NCBI RefSeq assembly: GCF_000518645.1
Contig: NZ_JADZ01000011.1
Span: 186,001-250,000, forward strand
Reading direction: 5' to 3'
Length of the DNA stretch: 64,000 nucleotides
Source: Curvibacter gracilis ATCC BAA-807
Lineage (GTDB): Bacteria > Pseudomonadota > Gammaproteobacteria > Burkholderiales > Burkholderiaceae_C
Position 1 is the stretch's first letter. Each line of letters begins with the position of its first letter. The notes beneath the pieces were generated by a model. It searched no databases, was not told the DNA's origin, and saw only the letters and a list, made by a program, of their open reading frames with translations. The position numbers and the translations under genes are program-made. This document shows, piece after piece, positions 30,287 to 37,711 of this stretch.

Positions 30287-30673
30287 TCAAAGAGTAAATA
30301 TTTCGGTATCAATCAGGTAGCGAAAAGGTTCTTGCGCCTCAGGGTCCAGCGCCCATTGCCGCAAGGCTTCACGGTATATGGCTCCGAAATTGCGGGCCGC
30401 CAGCTGAATCAAGTCCGAATCGGCCCGCTCCAGGGTTTGAACCACATAGATCATGAGGTGCATCACCATGGTGCGCGGGGCCTGAGGCCGGTGGATGCGA
30501 ATGCGGCTGTTGAGGAAAACCTCAAAGCGCAGCCCAGGCTCCTGGAGCAAGCCCATGGCAATGGGCACAAAGGTTTCGAGTTTCAAGCACGTCTTCCCTG
30601 AAAAATGAATCCCTGCACTGCGAGTGCAGGCAGGGGAGTCTTCTGGCCGGGAGACCCATTGCTCGGTATTCAT
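30287..30673 (-). CDS. Protein of unknown function, 128 residues
   Basis: I do not recognise this protein. ATG 30673 has GGGGCGG upstream; an in-frame start at 30718 would add 15 residues. There is no signal peptide or membrane helix. The sequence reads like a soluble alpha/beta protein with conserved-looking stretches (CLKLETFVPIAMGLLQEPG, LRFEVFLNSRIRIHRPQ, MHLMIYVVQTLERADSDLIQLAARNFGAIYREAL). The middle has basic residues (RIRIHRPQAPR). It is a single-gene unit on the same strand as the bactofilin gene. A short hairpin with T run overlaps its stop. Confidence 0.6.
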   Translation of the reverse strand: MNTEQWVSRPEDSPACTRSAGIHFSGKTCLKLETFVPIAMGLLQEPGLRFEVFLNSRIRIHRPQAPRTMVMHLMIYVVQTLERADSDLIQLAARNFGAIYREALRQWALDPEAQEPFRYLIDTEIFTL

Positions 30674-31631
30674 GAACCGCCCCGGAAGAAACTCAACAGG
30701 GCGCGATGCTAAGGGCATCCCCAGCAGAAAATCAGGTGCATATGTTTCTTATTGTTACCCTGAAGTGGCTTGAGCCCAGCAGATTGAAAATGGCTGTTGC
30801 AGCTTGATTCAATAATCCAACAGGTTTGGCTCGGACAAACGGAGACTTGAGCGGATGGACAAGTGGATGAACGCTTGACTTACGGATTGACACATTTACA
30901 CCCCCCATGTGCAGGGGGTGATTGGCATCGGCGCTCAAATGGCCTTCGGACATGCCGCCCTGGCCTTGAGCACCCGCTCCCGATGTGGACCTGGGTCGGC
31001 CTGGACTGGAAAAAAGCAGGCCCAGCGACTAAGGTGATTCATCGCTGTCACACCTGTACCCACCTGACTCCTGCGTCCGACTCCCCGCGCAGGCCCCGCA
31101 AGGGGTTGCACCCGGCCCTCAGGCCGGGTTTCTTTTTCCACCCCATCCTGCCGGCCTGGACACCGTGGTGCCAGCATCCCAAATGACGCGGCTCATGCAG
31201 GTTGGCGCTTGCGGTCACGTTCATCGAACGGCCAGATGCTGTCGCCAGGGCACATGGGTTTGAACAGAGGGGCTTGCATCGAACGACTCCTGTCTTGATA
31301 GGCCCCACTACAACGCAGCAGCTCGCGGCCGGATGACACAGGCCGCCCCAAGCATCGAACGCTCCAGACCGCCCGAACACCACTTTCAAGCGAGCACCGG
31401 GCAGGGTTTTCACGGGCAGAAAAAATGCCTTGATTCAGCCCAACGGCAATATACTGCCTGCACAAGATATACAGGCACTTTAGTGCATGACCAACCTCCA
31501 AGCAGGAACCCATGGCCGGGCGAACGGCTGTGCGAGGCCATGCCGAAGAAGCTGGTAGCGCTGGATTCGTCGCGAAGCCCGACAGCGACGACCTGCCCCA
31601 AGACTTGCAAACCGACAACAGGAGACAACAC
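30674..31631. other. 958-base stretch without a convincing gene
   Basis: The open frames here are short and lack codon character or family motifs. The stretch holds an 8-base hairpin (CACCCCC/GGGGGTG, 30899-30920), a chain of hairpins ending in a terminator (30990-31137, listed separately), and two small stacked hairpins before livK: TGCCTG/CAGGCA at about 31456-31478 and GCACTTTAGTGC directly after. Confidence 0.6.
30990..31137 (+). ncRNA. Candidate structured small RNA with its own terminator
   Basis: Successive hairpins on the plus strand: GGCCTG/CAGGCC (about 30999-31023, with CTGGG/CCCAG next to it), CCTGCG (31070-31075)/CGCAGG (31088-31093), CCCC-GCAA-GGGG (31094-31105), and a strong terminator CCCGGCC (31111-31117)/GGCCGGG (31122-31128) followed by TTTCTTTTT. 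No coding gene ends here, so the terminator has no other obvious owner. The 5' end and promoter are not resolved, and the start given is a guess. It matches no RNA family that I know. Confidence 0.45.
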
Positions 31632-32822
31632 ATGACCTCACGCCGACTGATCCTCAGCCGCAGCGCAGCCCTGGTGGGTGCAGCGTCCAGCGGCCTGTGG
31701 CTGCCCGAACTGGCCCGAGCCCAAACCGGCAAGCTGCGCGTGGGTTTCATGCTGCCCTACACCGGCACCTATGCCCAACTGGGCGTGGCCATTGAAAACG
31801 GCGTGCGCATGGCCATCAATGAGCAAGGTGGCAAGCTCGGTGGGCGTGAGATCGAGTACTTCAAGGTCGACGATGAGTCGGAGCCTGCCAAGGGCATCGA
31901 AAACGCCAACAAGCTGGTCCAGCGCGACAAGGTGGATGTGCTGATCGGCACCGTGCATTCGGGCGTGCAGATGGGCATCCAGAAGGTGGCGCGCGACAGC
32001 GGCGTGCTCAGCCTGATCCCCAACGCCGGCGTGCACGCGGCCACCCGGGCCTTGTGCGCCCCGAACGTGTTCCGCACCAGCTTCACCAACGCCCAACCCA
32101 CCCAGGCGCTGGGTGCCGCCATGGTGGGCCGCGGCCACAAGAAGGCGGTCTGGATCACCTGGAAATACGCCGCCGGTGACGAGGCCTACGAGGGCTTCAA
32201 GGAGAGCTACACCAAGGCCGGCGGCACCATCGTCAAGGAGCTGGGCCTGCCCTTCCCCAACGTCGAGTTCCAGGCCCTGCTGACCGAGATCGCGGCCCTC
32301 AAACCCGACGCCGTGGCCTGCTTCTTTGCCGGCGGCGGCGCCGCCAAGTTCATGCGCGACTATGCCGCAGCAGGCCTCAAGGGCAAGATCCCGTTGTACG
32401 GATCGGGCTTCCTGACCGAAGGTGTGATCGAGGCCGCCGGCCCGGCGGCCGATGGCGTGATCACCACCATGCACTACAGCGACTCGCTGGACACGCCGCG
32501 CAACAAGCAGTTCCGCCTCGACTACGCCAAGACCTTCAAGATGCAGCCCGACGTGTATGCCGTGCAAGGCTACGACACCGGCCTGCTGCTGGTGCAAGGC
32601 GCCAATGCCGTCAAGGGCGACCTGAGCGGGAGCAAGCCGGCGCTGTACAAGGCGCTCGAATCGGCGGTGATCGACAGCCCACGCGGCAAGTGGACCATGA
32701 GCCGGGCCCACAACCCGGTGCAGGACATCTACCTGCGGGTGGTTGAAAAAGGCGAGAACAAGGTGCTCGGCGTGGCGGCCAAGGCCCTGGCCGACAGCGG
32801 CGCGGGTTGCCGGCTGGGTTGA
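31632..32822 (+). CDS. livK: Branched-chain amino acid-type ABC transporter substrate-binding protein
   Basis: 396 residues. A twin-arginine-like signal (SRRLILSRS, then a hydrophobic stretch ending ELARAQ, about 1-31), then a two-lobe Peripla_BP_6 domain: KLRVGFMLPYTGTYAQLG, DDESEPAKGIENANKLVQRDKVDVLIGTVHSGV, NVFRTSFTNAQPTQALG, AVQGYDTGLLLVQGA. It delivers its ligand in the periplasm to the LivHM channel. The ligand could be a branched-chain amino acid, an aromatic acid or an amide. ATG 31632 has GGAGACAACAC upstream. First gene of a liv cluster. Confidence 0.9.
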   Translation: MTSRRLILSRSAALVGAASSGLWLPELARAQTGKLRVGFMLPYTGTYAQLGVAIENGVRMAINEQGGKLGGREIEYFKVDDESEPAKGIENANKLVQRDKVDVLIGTVHSGVQMGIQKVARDSGVLSLIPNAGVHAATRALCAPNVFRTSFTNAQPTQALGAAMVGRGHKKAVWITWKYAAGDEAYEGFKESYTKAGGTIVKELGLPFPNVEFQALLTEIAALKPDAVACFFAGGGAAKFMRDYAAAGLKGKIPLYGSGFLTEGVIEAAGPAADGVITTMHYSDSLDTPRNKQFRLDYAKTFKMQPDVYAVQGYDTGLLLVQGANAVKGDLSGSKPALYKALESAVIDSPRGKWTMSRAHNPVQDIYLRVVEKGENKVLGVAAKALADSGAGCRLG

Positions 32823-32969
32823 TCCGGCAGAGGCGGCCTGCCCACAGGGGCCCGGTATTTGCAAGAATGATGTGACCAGCGCTCTGATTGGAGCGCCGGC
32901 CAGTCCTTCGTGCGCCCGCACCCGGTGGCCACGACCCGCGCTTGCCTCATTCTTGTTTCACCCACCACC

Positions 32970-33611
32970 ATGACCCTCAGCACCTTTTTGCTCTACCTTG
33001 CCGCCGTCGCCCTGCTCGTGCTGTCGCCCGGCCCCACCATGCTCATGTGCATGACCAACTCGCTGCAGCATGGCCCGCGCCGCGCCCTGGCCTCGGTGGC
33101 CGGCAGTGTCACCGCCGTGCTGGGCGTGATGCTGCTTTCGGCACTGGGCCTGGGTGCCCTGCTGGCGGCTTCGGAAACCGCTTTCCTGATCCTCAAGAGC
33201 GTGGGTGCGGCCTACCTGATCTGGCTCGGCATCAAGACCTTTCGCAGCCGGGCCACCGTGTTCTCCCCCCAGGCCACCGACCCGGACGGCCAGCGCCGCC
33301 CGCAATCCTATGCTCGGCTGTACCTGCAAGGCCTGATGGTGGGCGGCAGCAACCCCAAGGCCATTCTGTTCTTCACGGCCTTCTTTCCGCAGTTCATCAA
33401 CCCGACGGCCAGCTTTCTGCCGCAATTCAGCCTGCTGGCCGGCACCTTCGTGAGTTTTGAGTTTGCCGTGCTCTCCGGCTGCGCCCTGGGCGTGGCCCGG
33501 CTGGCACCGGCGCTGCGCTCCAGCAGCCGCATGCAGTGGTTCAACCGCGTTTCGGGCGGCCTGTTCACCCTCATGGGTGGCCTGCTGCTGATGTCGCGCC
33601 GCCACACCTGA
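32970..33611 (+). CDS. LysE/RhtB family amino acid exporter
   Basis: 213 residues with about six transmembrane helices. The N-terminal LSPGPTMLMCMTNSLQHGPRRALASVAGS is the LysE/RhtB signature, and NPKAILFFTAFFPQFINP is the second conserved block. Such proteins export amino acids or homoserine lactones. It stands between livK and livH, in the same direction, with 25 bases to livH, so an exporter is encoded within an importer operon. Confidence 0.9.
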   Translation: MTLSTFLLYLAAVALLVLSPGPTMLMCMTNSLQHGPRRALASVAGSVTAVLGVMLLSALGLGALLAASETAFLILKSVGAAYLIWLGIKTFRSRATVFSPQATDPDGQRRPQSYARLYLQGLMVGGSNPKAILFFTAFFPQFINPTASFLPQFSLLAGTFVSFEFAVLSGCALGVARLAPALRSSSRMQWFNRVSGGLFTLMGGLLLMSRRHT

Positions 33612-33636
33612 TCCCCCCCTCACACCCCGCCCTGCC

Positions 33637-34500
33637 ATGGACCTTGCCAACCTTCTGATCCAGTTGCTCAACAGCGTGCAGTACGGCCTGCTGCTGTTCA
33701 TGCTGGCAGCCGGCCTGACCCTGATCTTCGGCATCATGGGCGTGGTCAATCTGGCCCACGGCAGCTTCTACATGCTGGGGGCCTACCTGGCCTGGTGGCT
33801 CAGCGCCCAGGTGGGCAGCCTGCCGCTGGCCATCGTGCTCGGTGCCCTGCTGTCGGTGGCTTTGGGCCTGGCGCTCGAATGGCTGCTGTTCCGCCACTTC
33901 TACCAGCGCGACCACCTGGACCAGGTGCTTCTGACCTTCGGCCTGATCTACGTCTTTGAAGAACTGCGCTCGCTGCTGTGGGGCGATGACGTGCACGGCG
34001 TGGAGATCCCCAAGGCGCTGGACTGGTCACTGCCGCTGACCGACACCCTCTCCTACCCGGCCTACCGCCTGTTCATGTCGGGTCTGTGCCTGCTGCTGGC
34101 GCTGGGCCTGTACCTGCTGATCTCGCGCACGCGGCTGGGCATGAAGATCCGGGCCGGGGCCTTCAACCGCGACATGGCCGAGTCGCTGGGCATCAACATC
34201 CGGCTGATCCATGCCATCGTGTTCGCGCTGGGCGTGGGCCTGGCCGCCGTGGCCGGCATGATCGCCGCGCCCATCGCCAGCGTCTACCCCAACATGGGCT
34301 CACAGGTGCTGATCATGTGCTTTGTGGTGGTGGTCATCGGTGGCATCGGTTCGGTGCGTGGCGCCCTGATCGCGGCCCTGCTGGTGGGCCTGGTGGACAC
34401 CTTTGGCAAGGTGCTGCTGCCCCAGGTCTCGGGCATGCTGGTCTACATGCTGATGGCGGCCGTGTTGCTGTGGAAGCCCGAAGGGCTGTTCAAGCAATGA
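33637..34500 (+). CDS. livH: Branched-chain amino acid ABC transporter permease LivH
   Basis: 287 residues, about eight transmembrane helices. Typical LivH start (LLIQLLNSVQYGLLLFMLAAGLTLIFGIMGVVNLAHG) and the cytoplasmic loop that contacts the ATPases (RTRLGMKIRAGAFNRDMAESLGINI). It forms the channel with LivM. Confidence 0.95.
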   Translation: MDLANLLIQLLNSVQYGLLLFMLAAGLTLIFGIMGVVNLAHGSFYMLGAYLAWWLSAQVGSLPLAIVLGALLSVALGLALEWLLFRHFYQRDHLDQVLLTFGLIYVFEELRSLLWGDDVHGVEIPKALDWSLPLTDTLSYPAYRLFMSGLCLLLALGLYLLISRTRLGMKIRAGAFNRDMAESLGINIRLIHAIVFALGVGLAAVAGMIAAPIASVYPNMGSQVLIMCFVVVVIGGIGSVRGALIAALLVGLVDTFGKVLLPQVSGMLVYMLMAAVLLWKPEGLFKQ

Positions 34501-34576
34501 AGCCCAAGTCCCCCCACCTGAACCGCCCTGCCCGACTCTCTGACACTCCCTCTGACAATCGCCCGGAGCCCACCTG

Positions 34577-35590
34577 ATGTCTGCCCCCCGTGCCCGTCTC
34601 GAAACCCTGCCCCGCGGCCTGCAGGCCGCGCTGGCCCTGGGCCTGCTGGCCCTGCTGAGTTTCCCCTTCGTGGGCAGCGACTTCTACGTGCAGATGGTGG
34701 CGCGCATGATGATCCTGGCCATCTTCGCCATGAGCCTGGACCTGCTGCAGGGCGTGACCGGCCTGGTCAGCCTGGGGCATGCGGCCTATTTCGGGCTGGC
34801 CGGCTATGCGCTGGCCTTCATCACCCCCGCGGGCGAGCCCGCCAGCCTGTGGTGGACGCTGCCGGTGGCCGTGGCGGCCTCGGCGCTGGCGGCGCTGGTG
34901 ATCGGCTTCTTTGTGGTGCGCACCCATGGCATCTACTTCATCATGGTCACCATGGCCTTTGCGCAGATGGTGTTCTATCTGTTCTTCGACAACAAGGTGC
35001 TGGGCGGCTCGGATGGCCTGTACATCAACTTCAAGCCCGATGCCGCCATCGCGGGCTGGCTGCCCTTCGACCTCGAGAACAAGCTGAGCTTCTACTACTT
35101 CACGCTGTTCTTTCTGGTGGCCGTCTATGCCTTTCTGCGTCGCCTGCTCTGGAGCCCCTTCGGCCGGGCCCTGGCCGGCATCCGCATCAATGAGCACCGC
35201 ATGCGCGCCATGGGCTTTGGCACCTTTGGCTACAAGCTGGCGGCCTTCACCCTGGCAGGCGCATTGGCCGGCCTGGCAGGCTACCTCTGGGGTGCCCAGA
35301 GCGGCTATGTGAACCCCGAGCTGATGGGTTTTCACATGAGCGCGCACGCCATCATGATGGTCATCCTGGGGGGCATGGGCAATTTTGCCGGTGCCATCGT
35401 CGGCGCCTTCACCTTCGAACTGCTGCTGGACCTGTTCAAGGACCTGCCCGCCATCGGTGGCTTTGACACCGGCAAGCACTGGCAACTGTGGATGGGCCTG
35501 TTCATCGTCGCGCTGATCGTGTTCGCGCCGCGGGGTCTGCTGGGCCTCACCCAGCGCAGCAGCAAAGGGACCTCTGGAGAGCAACCGTGA
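34577..35590 (+). CDS. livM: Branched-chain amino acid ABC transporter permease LivM
   Basis: 337 residues with about nine or ten transmembrane helices. The LivM blocks are SLDLLQGVTGLVSLGHAAYFGLAGYALA, RTHGIYFIMVTMAFAQM and SPFGRALAGIRINEHRMRAMGFG. The livG gene starts with a GTG that overlaps its TGA. Confidence 0.95.
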   Translation: MSAPRARLETLPRGLQAALALGLLALLSFPFVGSDFYVQMVARMMILAIFAMSLDLLQGVTGLVSLGHAAYFGLAGYALAFITPAGEPASLWWTLPVAVAASALAALVIGFFVVRTHGIYFIMVTMAFAQMVFYLFFDNKVLGGSDGLYINFKPDAAIAGWLPFDLENKLSFYYFTLFFLVAVYAFLRRLLWSPFGRALAGIRINEHRMRAMGFGTFGYKLAAFTLAGALAGLAGYLWGAQSGYVNPELMGFHMSAHAIMMVILGGMGNFAGAIVGAFTFELLLDLFKDLPAIGGFDTGKHWQLWMGLFIVALIVFAPRGLLGLTQRSSKGTSGEQP

Positions 35591-36351
35591 ACGCCACACC
35601 TCACCCCGAAGTACTGATGAGTGCGCGCGGCCTGACCCGCCGCTTCGGCGGCCTGGCCGCCGTCAACCAGGTCGAACTCGACCTTTGGCGCAACTGCATC
35701 CATGCCGTGATCGGGCCCAACGGGGCTGGCAAGTCGACCCTGACCAACCTGCTGTCAGGCGACCTGCCCCCCAGCGACGGTCGCATCACCCTGGGCGGGC
35801 AGGACGTGACAGGCTGGTCGGCCGAACGCATCTCGCGCCAGGGCCTGGGCCGCAGCTACCAGAAGACCAACATCTTTGCCCCCTTGAGCGTGTGGGACAA
35901 CATCCGCCTGGCCGCCCAGTCGCGCAGCCCCCAGGCCTGGCGCTGGCTCAAGCGCGCCGACAGCATCGCCGCCATCAACGAGCGCGCCGAGCGGGCCCTG
36001 GAGCTGGCCGGCCTGCAGCCCCGCCGCCAGGCCATCGCCGGCGCCGCCAGCCATGGCGAGCAGCGCCAGCTTGAGATCGCCATGACCCTGGCCACCGAGC
36101 CGCAGGTGCTGCTGCTCGATGAACCCCTGGCCGGCATGGGCGTGGCCGAGGCCGAACGCATCGTCGAATTGCTGCTGCGCCTCAAGCCCGGCCACGCCAT
36201 GATGCTGGTCGAACACGACATGGACGCCGTCTTCACCCTGGCCGACCGCCTGACCGTGATGGTCAACGGCCAGCGCATTGCCAGCGGCAGCCCGGCCGAG
36301 GTGCGCGCCGACCCGCTGGTGCAGTCCGCCTACCTTGGAGCCGACGAATGA
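35587..36351 (+). CDS. livG: Branched-chain amino acid ABC transporter ATP-binding protein LivG
   Basis: 254 residues from GTG 35587, overlapping the livM stop (GTGA) and preceded by GGAGAGCAACC. ATG 35617 is an alternative. Walker A GPNGAGKST, signature SHGEQRQLEIAMTLA (SHGEQ in place of SGGQQ, as is common in LivG), Walker B VLLLDEPLAGM, and switch His in LVEHDMD. The gene overlaps livF by 4 bases. Confidence 0.94.
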   Translation: MNATPHPEVLMSARGLTRRFGGLAAVNQVELDLWRNCIHAVIGPNGAGKSTLTNLLSGDLPPSDGRITLGGQDVTGWSAERISRQGLGRSYQKTNIFAPLSVWDNIRLAAQSRSPQAWRWLKRADSIAAINERAERALELAGLQPRRQAIAGAASHGEQRQLEIAMTLATEPQVLLLDEPLAGMGVAEAERIVELLLRLKPGHAMMLVEHDMDAVFTLADRLTVMVNGQRIASGSPAEVRADPLVQSAYLGADE

Positions 36352-37070
36352 GCCCCTCCACCGAACTGCTGATCCAGGCCCAGGGCCTCAACACCTACTA
36401 CGGCGCCAGCCACATCCTGCGCGACCTCAGCTTCACGGTGGCGCGTGGCGAGACCATCGGCCTGATGGGCCGCAACGGCATGGGCAAGAGCACCCTGCTG
36501 AAAAGCATCATGGGCCTGGTCAAGCCGCGCTCGGGCCAGGTGAACATCACCGGCCGCGCCATGACCGGCCGCTCGCCCTACGAGGTGTCGCGTCTGGGCA
36601 TCGCCTACGTGCCCGAGGGGCGCGGCATCTTCGGCAACCTCAGCGTGCGAGAGAACCTGCAGATGGCGGCCCGCGCCGGCACCCGAGGCCAGCGCGACTG
36701 GACCTACGAGCGCGTGCTGGAAACCTTCCCGCGCCTGACCGAGCGCCTCAACCACGGCGGCCAGCAACTCTCGGGCGGCGAGCAGCAGATGCTGACCATC
36801 GGCCGCGCCCTCATGACCAACCCCGACGTGCTGATCCTCGACGAAGCCACCGAGGGCCTGGCCCCCCTGATCGCGCGCGAGATCTGGCGCATCTGCGGCC
36901 TGATCCGCGAAAGCGGCATCAGCAGCGTGATCGTCGACAAGAACTGGAAGCACGTCACCCAGATCAGCAACCGCAATGTGATCCTGGTGAAAGGCCAGGT
37001 CGCCTTCGAAGGCAGTTCCGAGCAACTGCGCGCCAACCCGGCCCTGCTCGATCAGTACCTGGGTGTGTAA
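36348..37070 (+). CDS. livF: Branched-chain amino acid ABC transporter ATP-binding protein LivF
   Basis: 240 residues. Walker A GRNGMGKST, VPEGRGIFGNLSVREN, signature LSGGEQQMLTIGRALM, Walker B LILDEATEGLAP. The usual switch His appears to be replaced in IVDKNWKH, as in many LivF proteins. It pairs with LivG in the ATPase heterodimer and is the last gene of the operon. Confidence 0.94.
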   Translation: MSPSTELLIQAQGLNTYYGASHILRDLSFTVARGETIGLMGRNGMGKSTLLKSIMGLVKPRSGQVNITGRAMTGRSPYEVSRLGIAYVPEGRGIFGNLSVRENLQMAARAGTRGQRDWTYERVLETFPRLTERLNHGGQQLSGGEQQMLTIGRALMTNPDVLILDEATEGLAPLIAREIWRICGLIRESGISSVIVDKNWKHVTQISNRNVILVKGQVAFEGSSEQLRANPALLDQYLGV

Positions 37071-37188
37071 GCCACACCACGTAGCTCACAAGTTGATACA
37101 GCTCGGGCGTCAACCCGCCCTGCGCGCCGTGCATTGAGCTTGCAAGCCCGCTGATCCTCCATCCTCCTGGCGGGCCTGAAAGATTGCC

Positions 37189-37641
37189 ATGCTTTTGCGC
37201 CCACGCCGCCCCTTGCCAGGGGCCCTGCTCTTCGCCGGACTCAGCCTGCTCTTGCTCGCCCCTCTGGCCCAGGCCCAGAGCGAGGCCTACCGGCGCGGCT
37301 ACGACCAGGGCTATGCCGATGGCCTGGCCGCCGCTCGCCAGACCCCCTGGCCGGCGGGTGCCGCCCCGAACTGGCCGGGCTCATACCCCGCCCCCGCAGC
37401 CCCCATCACCCTGCACGAGGCCCGCTATGGCACGGCCGAGCGGGCCTGTGACGCCCGCGCCGGCATCGCCCGGGCCCTGGCCAACCAGGCCATCCCGGTG
37501 CTCACGGTGAACAACGGCCTGTGCGGTGACCCCGCGCCCAATCAACGCAAGTTTCTGGTCCTCAGCTACAGCTGCCCGGGCCAGGGGCCGGTGCGCCAGA
37601 GTGCCTGGGAAGGCCAGCCCCTGGACCTGAGCTGCCGCTGA
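37189..37641 (+). CDS. Small secreted protein of unknown function
   Basis: 150 residues. Signal peptide about 1-30 (a basic start, a Leu-rich core, cleavage near AQAQS). The mature part has a short Tyr/Arg/Gly-rich motif (EAYRRGYDQGYADGLAAAR, a pattern often seen in essential-for-peroxisome-like or YXXGY repeats of envelope proteins), a Pro-rich linker, and four Cys in the last half (residues about 88, 112, 129 and 149), which could form two disulfides. I do not recognise the family. It faces the S53 protease gene tail to tail. Confidence 0.65.
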   Translation: MLLRPRRPLPGALLFAGLSLLLLAPLAQAQSEAYRRGYDQGYADGLAAARQTPWPAGAAPNWPGSYPAPAAPITLHEARYGTAERACDARAGIARALANQAIPVLTVNNGLCGDPAPNQRKFLVLSYSCPGQGPVRQSAWEGQPLDLSCR

Positions 37642-37657
37642 ACCGCAGCCGAGCCCC

Positions 37658-37688
37658 AAAAAAACGGCGCCAGGGAATCCCTGGCGCC
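37658..37688 (-). terminator. Terminator downstream of the S53 peptidase gene
   Basis: A 10-base-pair perfect hairpin, GGCGCCAGGG (37666-37675) with CCCTGGCGCC (37679-37688). On the minus strand it is followed by seven T (37664-37658). Confidence 0.9.
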
Positions 37689-37711
37689 GCTCTTGAGAGA
37701 CCAGCGATTGC

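Noticed and set aside
30863-31186. 107-residue plus-strand frame across the RNA candidate
   Set aside because: No ribosome-binding site, no protein-like composition, and it runs through the hairpins and the terminator.
31473-31489. Sigma-54 promoter before livK (AGGCACTTTAGTGCA)
   Set aside because: The GG-to-GC spacing is one base short of the strict -24/-12 rule; it is better read as a small hairpin.
31193-31750. 185-residue minus-strand frame before and into livK
   Set aside because: Ends in the gene-free region and overlaps the livK signal sequence; composition is not protein-like.
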